Assembly: GCA_003151745.1 (NCBI GenBank) | Contig: PLYJ01000264.1 | Coordinates: 1 to 32,044 of the forward strand | Reading direction: 5' to 3' | From: Bacteroidota bacterium | GTDB taxonomy: Bacteria; Bacteroidota; Bacteroidia; AKYH767-A; 2013-40CM-41-45 | Length of the DNA: 32,044 nucleotides | Part shown: piece after piece, positions 17,329 to 25,783 of the stretch | Layout: every line of letters starts with the position of its first letter | Numbering within the stretch: the first letter of the stretch is position 1 | Program-made: the position numbers and the translations under genes | Notes under the pieces: model-generated | The model's input: only the letters and a program-made list of their open reading frames with translations | Databases searched by the model: none | What the model was told of the DNA's origin: nothing

Positions 17329-17940
17329 ATGAAAAAGCCTAAGGGAAACTTTAATTTTTTAAATAAAAATAAGAAGAATATGAAGGAGAATGAATCCGAT
17401 TCTGTTATAGATAATAACGAAGAAACCAACGAATCTACAGGCATTGAGAAAGAGGAATTGGAACTCGGTGATTCAACGCTGGAGCAAACGGACCAGGCAG
17501 CAAATCTCGAAGTGCAGTTGTCAGCCGCGAAAGACAAGTACCTGCGCCTCGGAGCAGACTTTGAAAACTACAAGAAGCGCGTTGCCAAAGAGCGCATCGA
17601 AATGATAAAAATGGCAGGAGCCGATGTCCTTGTCTCCGTGCTCCCCGTCATTGACGACCTTGAGCGCGCCCTCAAATCAATGAACGAAGCCACCAATATT
17701 AAAGCAGTAAAAGAAGGCATCAACCTTATATATAACAAGATCAAATCCATCACCGAAGCCAGGGAATTAAAACCCATGGAAAGCATCGGCAAAGACTTCG
17801 ATCCCGACTTGCACGATGCCATCGCCAACATTCCCTCTCCCTCCGGCGATATGAAAGGCAAAGTAGTAGAAGAAATTGAAAAAGGATATTACCTCAACGA
17901 TAAAGTAATCCGTCACGCTAAGGTTATTGTAGGTAATTGA
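17329..17940 (+). CDS. grpE: GrpE nucleotide exchange factor
   Basis: KDKYLRLGADFENYKKRVAKERIEMIKMAGADVLVSVLPVIDDLERAL; DLHDAIANI; GYYLNDKVIRHAKVIVGN. Confidence 0.96.
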   Translation: MKKPKGNFNFLNKNKKNMKENESDSVIDNNEETNESTGIEKEELELGDSTLEQTDQAANLEVQLSAAKDKYLRLGADFENYKKRVAKERIEMIKMAGADVLVSVLPVIDDLERALKSMNEATNIKAVKEGINLIYNKIKSITEARELKPMESIGKDFDPDLHDAIANIPSPSGDMKGKVVEEIEKGYYLNDKVIRHAKVIVGN

Positions 17941-18027
17941 GGAAATAAGGTAATTGAGGTAATTTGGGTTTGCCCTTATTTCCTTATTTACCTTAATACC
18001 CCAATTACCTAATTACCCAATTAACAA

Positions 18028-19185
18028 ATGTCAAAAAGAGACTACTACGAAATACTCGGCGTCACCCGCACCTCCACAGAGATAGAGATCAAGAAAGCCT
18101 ATCGCCAGATGGCATTAAAATTCCATCCTGATAAAAATCCGGGCAATAAAGAAGCGGAGGAAAAGTTCAAGGAAGCAGCCGAAGCCTACGATGTATTAAG
18201 TACACCGGTGAAGAAGCAGCGTTACGACCAGTTCGGTCACCAAGGCATGCGTGATGGAGCAGGCGGCTATGGCGGTGGCAACATGAACATGGAAGATATT
18301 TTTTCTCACTTCGGAGATATCTTCGTCGGCGAAGGCAACCCTTTTGAAAGCTTCTTTGGCGGAGCAGGAGGCACACGCAGAAACGTAAATCGCGGCACCA
18401 ATCTCCGCGTCAAAGTAAAGCTGACTCTTGAAGAAATTGCAAGCGGAGTAGAAAAGAAAATCAAAGTCAATAAAACCATTCCTTGCGAAACTTGCCATGG
18501 CAGCGGCGCAGAGGATAAAAAATCATTTCATAAGTGCGACACCTGCAAAGGCACAGGGCAGGTACACCGCGTCACCAGCACCTTCATCGGGCAGATGCGC
18601 ACCACCTCCACCTGCCCAACCTGCGGAGGAGAAGGACAGATCATTGCTAACAAATGTAAAACCTGCTTCGGCAGTGGCGTGCAGAAAGGCGAAGAAACCA
18701 TCTCTATCAACATACCCGCCGGCGTAGCCGAAGGCATGCAGCTCAGCGTAAGCGGCAGGGGCAATGCAGCAGGGCGCAACGGCATCCCCGGCGATCTCCT
18801 CGTCGTTATCGAAGAAGAAGAACATCTCTTCCTCCAGCGCGAAGAAGGCCAGCTCATCTATGACTTATATATAAATTTCGCCGATGCTGCCATGGGAACA
18901 TCCGTCGAAATACCTACCCTTGAAGGCAAAGCCAAAATCAAGATTGATGCGGGAACCCAGGCAGGCAAAGTCGTTCGTTTAAAAGGCAAAGGCCTTCCTT
19001 CCATCAACAACTACGGGCGCGGCGACCTCCTCGTCAACATCAACGTATGGACACCTCAGCACCTCAACGCCGAAGAAAAACAACTCTTGGAAAAGCTTCG
19101 CAACTCGCCCAACTTCAAACCCAACCCCGGCAAAGCCGACAAAGGAAACTGGCGCGAACGCATGAAAGAATTCTTTCATGCGTGA
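18028..19185 (+). CDS. dnaJ: Chaperone DnaJ
   Basis: [13 protein letters not shown]-domain [15 protein letters not shown], four CxxCxGxG-type zinc motifs. Confidence 0.97.
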   Translation: MSKRDYYEILGVTRTSTEIEIKKAYRQMALKFHPDKNPGNKEAEEKFKEAAEAYDVLSTPVKKQRYDQFGHQGMRDGAGGYGGGNMNMEDIFSHFGDIFVGEGNPFESFFGGAGGTRRNVNRGTNLRVKVKLTLEEIASGVEKKIKVNKTIPCETCHGSGAEDKKSFHKCDTCKGTGQVHRVTSTFIGQMRTTSTCPTCGGEGQIIANKCKTCFGSGVQKGEETISINIPAGVAEGMQLSVSGRGNAAGRNGIPGDLLVVIEEEEHLFLQREEGQLIYDLYINFADAAMGTSVEIPTLEGKAKIKIDAGTQAGKVVRLKGKGLPSINNYGRGDLLVNINVWTPQHLNAEEKQLLEKLRNSPNFKPNPGKADKGNWRERMKEFFHA

Positions 19186-19354
19186 TTGGGAATAATTATT
19201 TTGTTTTAAAGGACTGACGAGTTGCAAGCAATTCAAACCTTAGTTTAGAGGTGCTGTCCTTATCATGCCACTTAATAAATTCCGATAACCACAAATATTT
19301 TGATGAAATCTCAGGTTTTGATATATATTCATTCAAGTTTTCTGAAATTTTATT

Positions 19355-20092
19355 TTAAATATTTTCTTTTTCAGAATTAGGATGTCGTTTCAGTTCTTGC
19401 TGAATAAAATTTTGAGTCAATTTACCATTTGAGTCATCTTCAATTTTTTTAAATAGTACTTTATCGTCATTTACAAGATCGCTATCATTGAGAATACCAT
19501 TCAGGTTATCTACTACAGCATCTATAAAATTATAGGAGTTTAAAAATGCAATATTTTCCCAGTCAAAGATTATGTAATTATCAATCTCTAACTTTTTTAT
19601 TTTAGAGGGATCAGAATTATGTATTCGTTTGATTATAGCATTATCTATAACAATTCTTGGATATATTGCAGTTCTGCTTTCCAGCCTATAAGCATTGACT
19701 AATGCCCTTGAAAAAACAATGTTATCGTCCGAATAATAAGATCCCATAGAAAGTCCTCCTCTTGTAAAAAAACCCTTTTGCATCATAGAGAATTGAAACG
19801 ATCTAGCATACATTGCAATTAAATTGAATCTTGTAATAAAACTATTATCAGAATCTTGGTAAGGAATTGAAATGAGAACATTATCCGAAAATGTTTTATG
19901 TTCCAGAGAATCCAAAATACCACCTGGATTATTGTTTCGATCTTTTAATGTTTTTATAGCATCTTCAAATGATTTCTTCATTTCAAGTACGATTGTTATG
20001 TCGTTACTATAATTAAATTTTTCAATGTAATTACCAAACCCAAGTATATCAATGAAACAAACTATTCGTTGTTCTATATTTAGATTATCCAT
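19355..20092 (-). CDS. Protein resembling the class III nucleotidyl cyclase fold
   Basis: VCFIDILGFGNYI ... KTFSDNVLISIP ... FFTRGGLSMGSYYSDDNIVFSRALVNAYRLESRTAIYPRIVI. Confidence 0.5.
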   Translation of the reverse strand: MDNLNIEQRIVCFIDILGFGNYIEKFNYSNDITIVLEMKKSFEDAIKTLKDRNNNPGGILDSLEHKTFSDNVLISIPYQDSDNSFITRFNLIAMYARSFQFSMMQKGFFTRGGLSMGSYYSDDNIVFSRALVNAYRLESRTAIYPRIVIDNAIIKRIHNSDPSKIKKLEIDNYIIFDWENIAFLNSYNFIDAVVDNLNGILNDSDLVNDDKVLFKKIEDDSNGKLTQNFIQQELKRHPNSEKENI

Positions 20093-20127
20093 TTACCTGA
20101 AGTTTTTCAATTTAACATTATGAAGAA

Positions 20128-21438
20128 CTACTGAATAATTACCTTGCCGTCTGCAATGAAATTTCCAGAGGATGTTATCCTATAAAAATAAATTCCTTTT
20201 GCCTCATTAGTTAAATCAATTTCTGTTTTATCTGAATTCAAATTAGTGCTGTAAATTATTTCTCCCAATACATTGTAAATTTTTAAATCTGATTTTGGAA
20301 TAGGATTTTGAATAGAGACAGTGAATTTATTATTGCAGGGATTAGGAAAGACAATTGCTTCGTGGCTCAAATTACTTTCTTCAATTCCGTTTATTCCATT
20401 CCATCTGGCAATATAAACTGTAATAGGATTGCCCCCTGTTGAACTGAATGTGCCTCCAGCGTAAAGTTGTCCATTATATACAGCCAAAGCAAATACAAAT
20501 CCACCTCCCAATCCGCCGCCAACATCAGACCAACTGTTTCCATTCCATTCAGCAATATTATTGACTGGATTCCCACCTGCTGTAGAAAAAGCACCGCCTG
20601 CGTAAAGTTCACCGTTGTATTGAGTCAATGACGATACATTTCCGTTATATCCCCCTGTTCCTCCGCCAACGTCAGACCAACTACTTCCGTTCCATTTGGC
20701 AATATTATTGACTGGGTTACTCCCTGCTGTGTCGAATATTCCTCCCGCATATAGTTCACCATTATATACCGCCAATGAACTAACATAACCATCCATTCCT
20801 CCGCCAACATCAGACCAACTACTTCCGTTCCATTTAGCAATACTATTAACGGGGTTACCCCCTGCTGTTCCGAATGTCCCCCCAGCGTAAAGTTCACCAT
20901 TATATATCGCGAATGCGTATATTGGAGAGTCATGATTTACTCCCCCACCAACATCAGACCAACTGCTTCCGTTCCACTTAGCAATACCATTAACAGGATT
21001 TCCCCCTGCTGATCCTATTATTCCTCCAGCGTAAAGTTCACCGTTATAAATTGCTAATGAAAAAACCTGACTCTCATAACTCAAACCCCCGCCAACATCA
21101 GACCAATTTGTTCCATTCCATTTTGCAATACTTTTGGCATAAGTGCCAGTGATTGTATCAAATTCACCAGCAGCGTAAAGTTCTCCATTGTACACTTGTA
21201 ATGAATAAATACCCGCTGTATTGTGATTTATATACGCTTCAGATCCTGCTGACGTCCAATTTGTATCATTCCATTTTTTTATCGATGCATTGAAAGAATA
21301 GCCGCCTTCATAAATTTCATTGTTAAAGACTCCTAAAGCCCAAACATTGGTACTAGTTCCACCTCCAACATCAGTCCATTGCGCATTTGTATTCAAACCA
21401 AGAAAAGCAAACAATAATAGAAAATAGATTTTTTTCAT
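20128..21438 (-). CDS. T9SS-secreted repeat protein (NGELYAGG/AKWNGSSWSDVGGG repeats) with C-terminal sorting domain
   Basis: Signal peptide MKKIYFLLLFAFLGLNTNAQ; tandem ~46-49-aa repeats; CTD IVFPNPCNNKFTVSIQN. Confidence 0.82.
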   Translation of the reverse strand: MKKIYFLLLFAFLGLNTNAQWTDVGGGTSTNVWALGVFNNEIYEGGYSFNASIKKWNDTNWTSAGSEAYINHNTAGIYSLQVYNGELYAAGEFDTITGTYAKSIAKWNGTNWSDVGGGLSYESQVFSLAIYNGELYAGGIIGSAGGNPVNGIAKWNGSSWSDVGGGVNHDSPIYAFAIYNGELYAGGTFGTAGGNPVNSIAKWNGSSWSDVGGGMDGYVSSLAVYNGELYAGGIFDTAGSNPVNNIAKWNGSSWSDVGGGTGGYNGNVSSLTQYNGELYAGGAFSTAGGNPVNNIAEWNGNSWSDVGGGLGGGFVFALAVYNGQLYAGGTFSSTGGNPITVYIARWNGINGIEESNLSHEAIVFPNPCNNKFTVSIQNPIPKSDLKIYNVLGEIIYSTNLNSDKTEIDLTNEAKGIYFYRITSSGNFIADGKVIIQ

Positions 21439-21550
21439 AGCTGAAGTAAATTATAATAAAAAAACAGGATTATTTCCGACAAGAGAAGTTTTTGGGATTA
21501 ACAACTTCCTCCTTCTTGGACACAACAAAGTAAAACAATCTTTTCCGAAA

Positions 21551-21587
21551 CCCTCGTTCTTCTTTGGAGAGCGACTTAGGGTTAGGC
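21551..21587 (+). repeat. Degenerate copy of the dispersed hairpin repeat
   Basis: CCCTCGTTCTTCTTTGGAGAGCGACTTAGGGTTAGGC resembles CCCCTCTCCTTTGGAGAGGGGCTGGGGGTGAGGC. Confidence 0.5.
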
Positions 21588-21779
21588 TAAAACACCCCTT
21601 TTTTTGCAATCAACTCCAAAACTTATGCTAACTTACCCTTTTCGACAACCTCCCAAAAACCCTCTAAATTTAAGTCTGCATTTACACTAAGATTCATTAA
21701 ATGTTGAAAAAGGTGCCAAATTTGTTATAATTTGATGGATGAAGTCTCCCAAAATGTGAAATTCTTTATAAAAAGGCTG

Positions 21780-22052
21780 CCTCCCTTTATCGGAGGATTA
21801 TCACCCTTTAGTCAAGGCGTATCACCCTTTATCGAAGAGAGACATGCTTTTGATAAAGGGATGCAACCCTTTGTTGAAGAATCACCGCCCCTCGTTAAAA
21901 GGAGACATCCTTTCGTTAAAGGGTGACATCCTTTCAACGAAGTCGTAACTTCCTGTGCTGCAAGTACTCATGCTTTTATCGAAGGGTGACATCCCTTTGA
22001 TAAAGGATCACAACCCTTTGTTGATGGGAGACAGCTTTTTTGGAACGGATTC
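21780..22052. repeat. Degenerate 21-bp minisatellite, 13 units
   Basis: Units such as TCACCCTTTATCGAAGAGAGA, CAACCCTTTGTTGAAGAATCA, CATCCTTTCGTTAAAGGGTGA, CATCCCTTTGATAAAGGATCA, CAACCCTTTGTTGATGGGAGA kept at 21-bp phase. Confidence 0.88.
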
Positions 22053-22123
22053 ATTGAGCGTATTGAAATCAGCATTGCATAATCCTCAGTTATGAACCAC
22101 AAATTTCTAACTTTGCCCTGCTT

Positions 22124-22669
22124 ATGAAGCATATAACAACATTATTTATTTTAATAATCTTCGCTCTACTCAGCTGCAGTAATACGCCTGCGTCTCAAAA
22201 CAATAATTCAAAAGCCATGACTGATCCCCAACACCCCAACAATCCTTATTATTCCCGAACAGACACTGCTGTTTTAAATGTTTCCAATGCGGAATGGAAG
22301 AAAGTCCTGCCTGACAGCATCTATGAGGTAGCCCGCAACAAAGACACGGAGCGTCCGTTCACCGGCAAGTACTGGGACTTTGAAGGACTCGGCACATACT
22401 ATTGTGCTGTCTGCGGCAATGCATTGTTCCGCTCCGATTCTAAGTTTGGAAGCTCCTGCGGCTGGCCCAGCTTCTTTGAAGCATTGAGAAAGAACAGTGT
22501 TATATATAAGTCTGATACTTCGTATGGCATGTCAAGAACAGAGGTGTTGTGTGGCCGTTGCGGCAGTCACCTTGGACATTTGTTTGATGACGGTCCTCCA
22601 CCCACCGGAAAACGATTTTGCATGAACTCCATCGTCCTCGATTTCGAGCCGGATAAGCACACGAAATAA
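22124..22669 (+). CDS. msrB: Peptide-methionine (R)-S-oxide reductase, lipoprotein-like
   Basis: Lipobox LLSCS; YYCAVCGNALFRSDSKFGSSCGWPSF; EVLCGRCGSHLGHLFDDGPPPTGKRFCMNS. Confidence 0.95.
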   Translation: MKHITTLFILIIFALLSCSNTPASQNNNSKAMTDPQHPNNPYYSRTDTAVLNVSNAEWKKVLPDSIYEVARNKDTERPFTGKYWDFEGLGTYYCAVCGNALFRSDSKFGSSCGWPSFFEALRKNSVIYKSDTSYGMSRTEVLCGRCGSHLGHLFDDGPPPTGKRFCMNSIVLDFEPDKHTK

Positions 22670-22804
22670 AGTGAGCAGTACTCAGTCTGCAATTGACGGT
22701 AAACGCTTAAGTTTATTCATTGCAACTGAAGGCTGCCGACTGTGGACAGAAGACTCAAAACAATTATTTTGCATCCGCTTCAAACAGCTATTTTTGCACG
22801 AGCA

Positions 22805-23659
22805 ATGAATAAAGTTAAGCTAATCGAATGTCCGCGCGATGCCATGCAAGGGCTGCATGACTATATTCCTGTGGACACAAAGGCGTCGTATATCAACGCA
22901 CTTTTAAATGTAGGCTTCGACACCATTGACTTTGGCAGCTTTGTTTCGCCTAAAGCCATCCCTCAATTGAAAGATACCGCGGAAGTGTTAGCAAAGCTTG
23001 ATCTTTCCTCTACTAAATCCAAGCTGCTTGCCATTATTGCCAATGTGCGCGGCGCGGAAGAAGCGGTTGCCTTCGATCAAATAAACTACCTTGGTTTTCC
23101 GTTCTCAGTATCAGAGGAGTTTCAAAGGAGGAATACCAACTCCACGATTGAAGAATCGCTGCTGCGTGTAGAGGAGATTCAGAATCTCTGCGTAAAAAAT
23201 AAAAAGCAATTAGTATTATATATCTCCATGGGTTTCGGCAATCCATACAACGAGCCATGGAATGCTGATATTGTAATCAGATGGATAAAGAAATTGGCAG
23301 GCATGGATATAAAGGTCATTGCCCTTGCTGATACCGTTGGTGTTTCCAATCCTGAAAACATCACCCATTTATTTACGCGCCTCATCCCTGAGTTTATGGA
23401 AATTGAGTTCGGCGCGCATCTTCATACTAATCCTGCGAAGTGGGAAGAGAAAATAAGAGCGGCGTATGAGAGCGGCTGCCGCAGGTTCGATTCGGCCATG
23501 AAAGGCATAGGCGGCTGCCCGATGGCAAACGATGAATTAGTTGGTAATTTAGCCACTGAGAATTTAGTTGACTGGTGCAAACAGAATAAGCTCGAGACAG
23601 GGCTTGATGAACGAGCCTTTGCAGCATCAATGAAGATAGCAGGAGAGACATTTCCTTAA
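22805..23659 (+). CDS. Hydroxymethylglutaryl-CoA lyase
   Basis: KLIECPRDAMQG, DTIDFGSFVSPKAIPQL, ALADTVGVSNP, GCRRFDSAMKGIGGCPMA; start moved to MNKVKL. Confidence 0.92.
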   Translation: MNKVKLIECPRDAMQGLHDYIPVDTKASYINALLNVGFDTIDFGSFVSPKAIPQLKDTAEVLAKLDLSSTKSKLLAIIANVRGAEEAVAFDQINYLGFPFSVSEEFQRRNTNSTIEESLLRVEEIQNLCVKNKKQLVLYISMGFGNPYNEPWNADIVIRWIKKLAGMDIKVIALADTVGVSNPENITHLFTRLIPEFMEIEFGAHLHTNPAKWEEKIRAAYESGCRRFDSAMKGIGGCPMANDELVGNLATENLVDWCKQNKLETGLDERAFAASMKIAGETFP

Positions 23660-23764
23660 TTCAAGAAATGGGTTATTAATGTAAAAACGTTGTGACAAGA
23701 AAGAGTAAATTTGCGCGTTGCAAATTAGAAATTAACAAGTACGCAAATAGCTTATAGTTTAGAA

Positions 23765-25729
23765 ATGATATTAAAACTGATAAAACTATTGAAAATTAAA
23801 TTTGGGATACTTCTTTTATTACCAATTCTTTTTTTTGTTGATGCATTTGCTCAAACCGGCGGGTATCTCCAGATAAGAGGAATTGTGCAAAAGGATGACA
23901 AGGCTTTGGAAGGTGCTAAGGTGGTGCTTTCTAAAAACGGAGCTGTTGCGCAATCGGTGATTTCGGCAGCCAACGGAACTTTCATTTTCAAGCTCGACTA
24001 TAATCAAAAATATAATCTTGCTATCACCAAAACAGGGTTGATCAGCAAGACTATTGAATTTGATACGAAGATACCCGATGATCAGGTTGACGTGATCATT
24101 GATTTTTACGGAGGGAAGTTTAAAGTTGATTTGTTCGATGACTCCGAAGGTAAATATGAATCTAAGCTTGGGGGAAAGCCTGTTGCAAAAATCTCTTACA
24201 ACAAGACCTATGAAGACTTTGACTATGACGCAGAGTATTCTAAAAAGATAAAAGACGATTTAGATGCTGCTCGTAAATCCGATGAAGCTGATGCCCGCGC
24301 GAAAGAGAAAGCAAGACTTGACTCGGTAAACAAAGCATGGAACGATTCCCTTGCTCTTAAAAAGCAACGTGAAGCAGGCCTTGCAGGTCAGAGAGCTGCT
24401 GCAGAGGCGGCGGCTAAAGCAAAGGCGGATTCAATAGCAAAGGTACAGGCAGATGAAAAAGCAAAAGCAGATGCGCTGGCAAAGGCAGATGCGGAAAAAA
24501 CCAGGCAGGAACAACTGGCGAGAAAAAAATCTGAATCCGATTCCATAGCGAAGGTGCAGGCAGATGAAAAAGCAAAAGCTGATGCAGATGCCAAAGAAAA
24601 GGCTCTTATTGCTGCAAGGGAAAAAAGCGCAAGAGATTCAGCAGCTAAAGCAGATGCGGAGCAGAAACGCATTGCACTTGCGACAAAGCAGAAAGCAGAA
24701 GCTGATTCAATAGCTAAAGTAAAAGAGGAAGCAAGGTTGAAAGCGGATGCGGCGGCTAAAGAACGGGCGCTTGCAGTAGCAGCAGAAAAAGCAAAGCAGG
24801 ATTCAATATCAAAAGCTCAGGCTGATGCAAAAGCGCGGGCTGACGCTGATGCAAAAGCTCAGTCCATTGCAGCAGCAAAAGAAAAAATACGCCAGGATTC
24901 GATAACCAAAGCTGAGGCTGAAAAGACCCGTCTTGCTGAATTTGCAAGAAAGAAGGCTGAGGAAGATTCCATTGCAAAAGTAGTGGCAGATGCGAAAGTG
25001 AAGGCAGATGCTGCAGCTAAAGCGCAAGCCATTGCCGAGGCTAAAGAAAAGGCGCGTCGTGATTCGCTTGACCAGGTAGAGATAGAAAGGAAACGGCTTG
25101 TCATGATTGCAAAACAAAAAGCTGATGCCGATTCCACAGCAAAAGCGGAAATATTAGCCAAGAATAAAGCAGATGCAGAAGCAAGGGCGCAGGTAATTGC
25201 TGCAGAAAGAGAAAAGGTACGTCAGGATTCAATTGCCAGGGTGGAAGAAGAAACCAAAGTGAGAGCAAAAGCAGAAGCAGATGTAAGAGCGAAGCTGATG
25301 GCAGACTCTACTGCAAGAGCGCAAATTGAAGAAAGTAAAAGACAAGAGGAGCGTAAGAAAATCGTGAATGATTCGCTCGTGAAGGCAAAACAGGATTCTA
25401 TTAGTTTTGCATTAGCTGAAAAGCGCGCCTTAGCTGACTCTGTTTCTAAAGCGAAGACCCTCGCTGCCATTGAAGCAAAGAAGGTTGCCCTGGTGGATGA
25501 CAAAGATTATCCTGAAGGACTCACAGAAGAAACCAAAACGGAAGCAAATAAAACCATCTACCGCACTGTCATAAAGAAAAAGGATTCATCTGTTATTTTC
25601 CAGAAGATTGTTTATGGATGGGGTGGTGTTTATTATTTTAAGAATACTGCCAGCATTTCCGAGAATACCTATACGCTCGAAATCAAAAAAGCAAAGGATA
25701 CTTTGGATAAGGATAAGGAGATTAAATAA
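23765..25729 (+). CDS. Exported protein with carboxypeptidase-regulatory-like N-terminus and long Ala/Lys-rich coiled-coil region
   Basis: Signal peptide; LQIRGIVQKDDKALEGAKVVLSKNG; repeated DSIAKxxADxKxKADAxAK. Confidence 0.75.
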   Translation: MILKLIKLLKIKFGILLLLPILFFVDAFAQTGGYLQIRGIVQKDDKALEGAKVVLSKNGAVAQSVISAANGTFIFKLDYNQKYNLAITKTGLISKTIEFDTKIPDDQVDVIIDFYGGKFKVDLFDDSEGKYESKLGGKPVAKISYNKTYEDFDYDAEYSKKIKDDLDAARKSDEADARAKEKARLDSVNKAWNDSLALKKQREAGLAGQRAAAEAAAKAKADSIAKVQADEKAKADALAKADAEKTRQEQLARKKSESDSIAKVQADEKAKADADAKEKALIAAREKSARDSAAKADAEQKRIALATKQKAEADSIAKVKEEARLKADAAAKERALAVAAEKAKQDSISKAQADAKARADADAKAQSIAAAKEKIRQDSITKAEAEKTRLAEFARKKAEEDSIAKVVADAKVKADAAAKAQAIAEAKEKARRDSLDQVEIERKRLVMIAKQKADADSTAKAEILAKNKADAEARAQVIAAEREKVRQDSIARVEEETKVRAKAEADVRAKLMADSTARAQIEESKRQEERKKIVNDSLVKAKQDSISFALAEKRALADSVSKAKTLAAIEAKKVALVDDKDYPEGLTEETKTEANKTIYRTVIKKKDSSVIFQKIVYGWGGVYYFKNTASISENTYTLEIKKAKDTLDKDKEIK

Positions 25730-25783
25730 ATGAATTTTTAGTTTGATGAATTGGAGAATAAATCAATAAATTAAAAATTCAAT

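Noticed and set aside
18167-18857. Several antisense and alternate-frame ORFs within dnaJ
   Set aside because: They overlap a clear dnaJ gene, are Cys/Ser/Pro-rich shadow frames, and have no recognisable motif.
21780-22052. CRISPR array
   Set aside because: The 21-bp units are contiguous with no spacers, are highly degenerate, and no cas genes are visible in the window.
21732-22082. UGA recoding that would join the heptad-repeat ORF into one longer protein
   Set aside because: UGA ends well-supported genes here (pcrA at 13411, dnaJ at 19185). The stops arise inside a degenerate repeat and protein coding is itself unproven.
24388-25503. Antisense ORFs opposite the coiled-coil gene
   Set aside because: Ser/Ala/Phe-rich shadow translation of the repetitive Ala/Lys codons, with no independent support.
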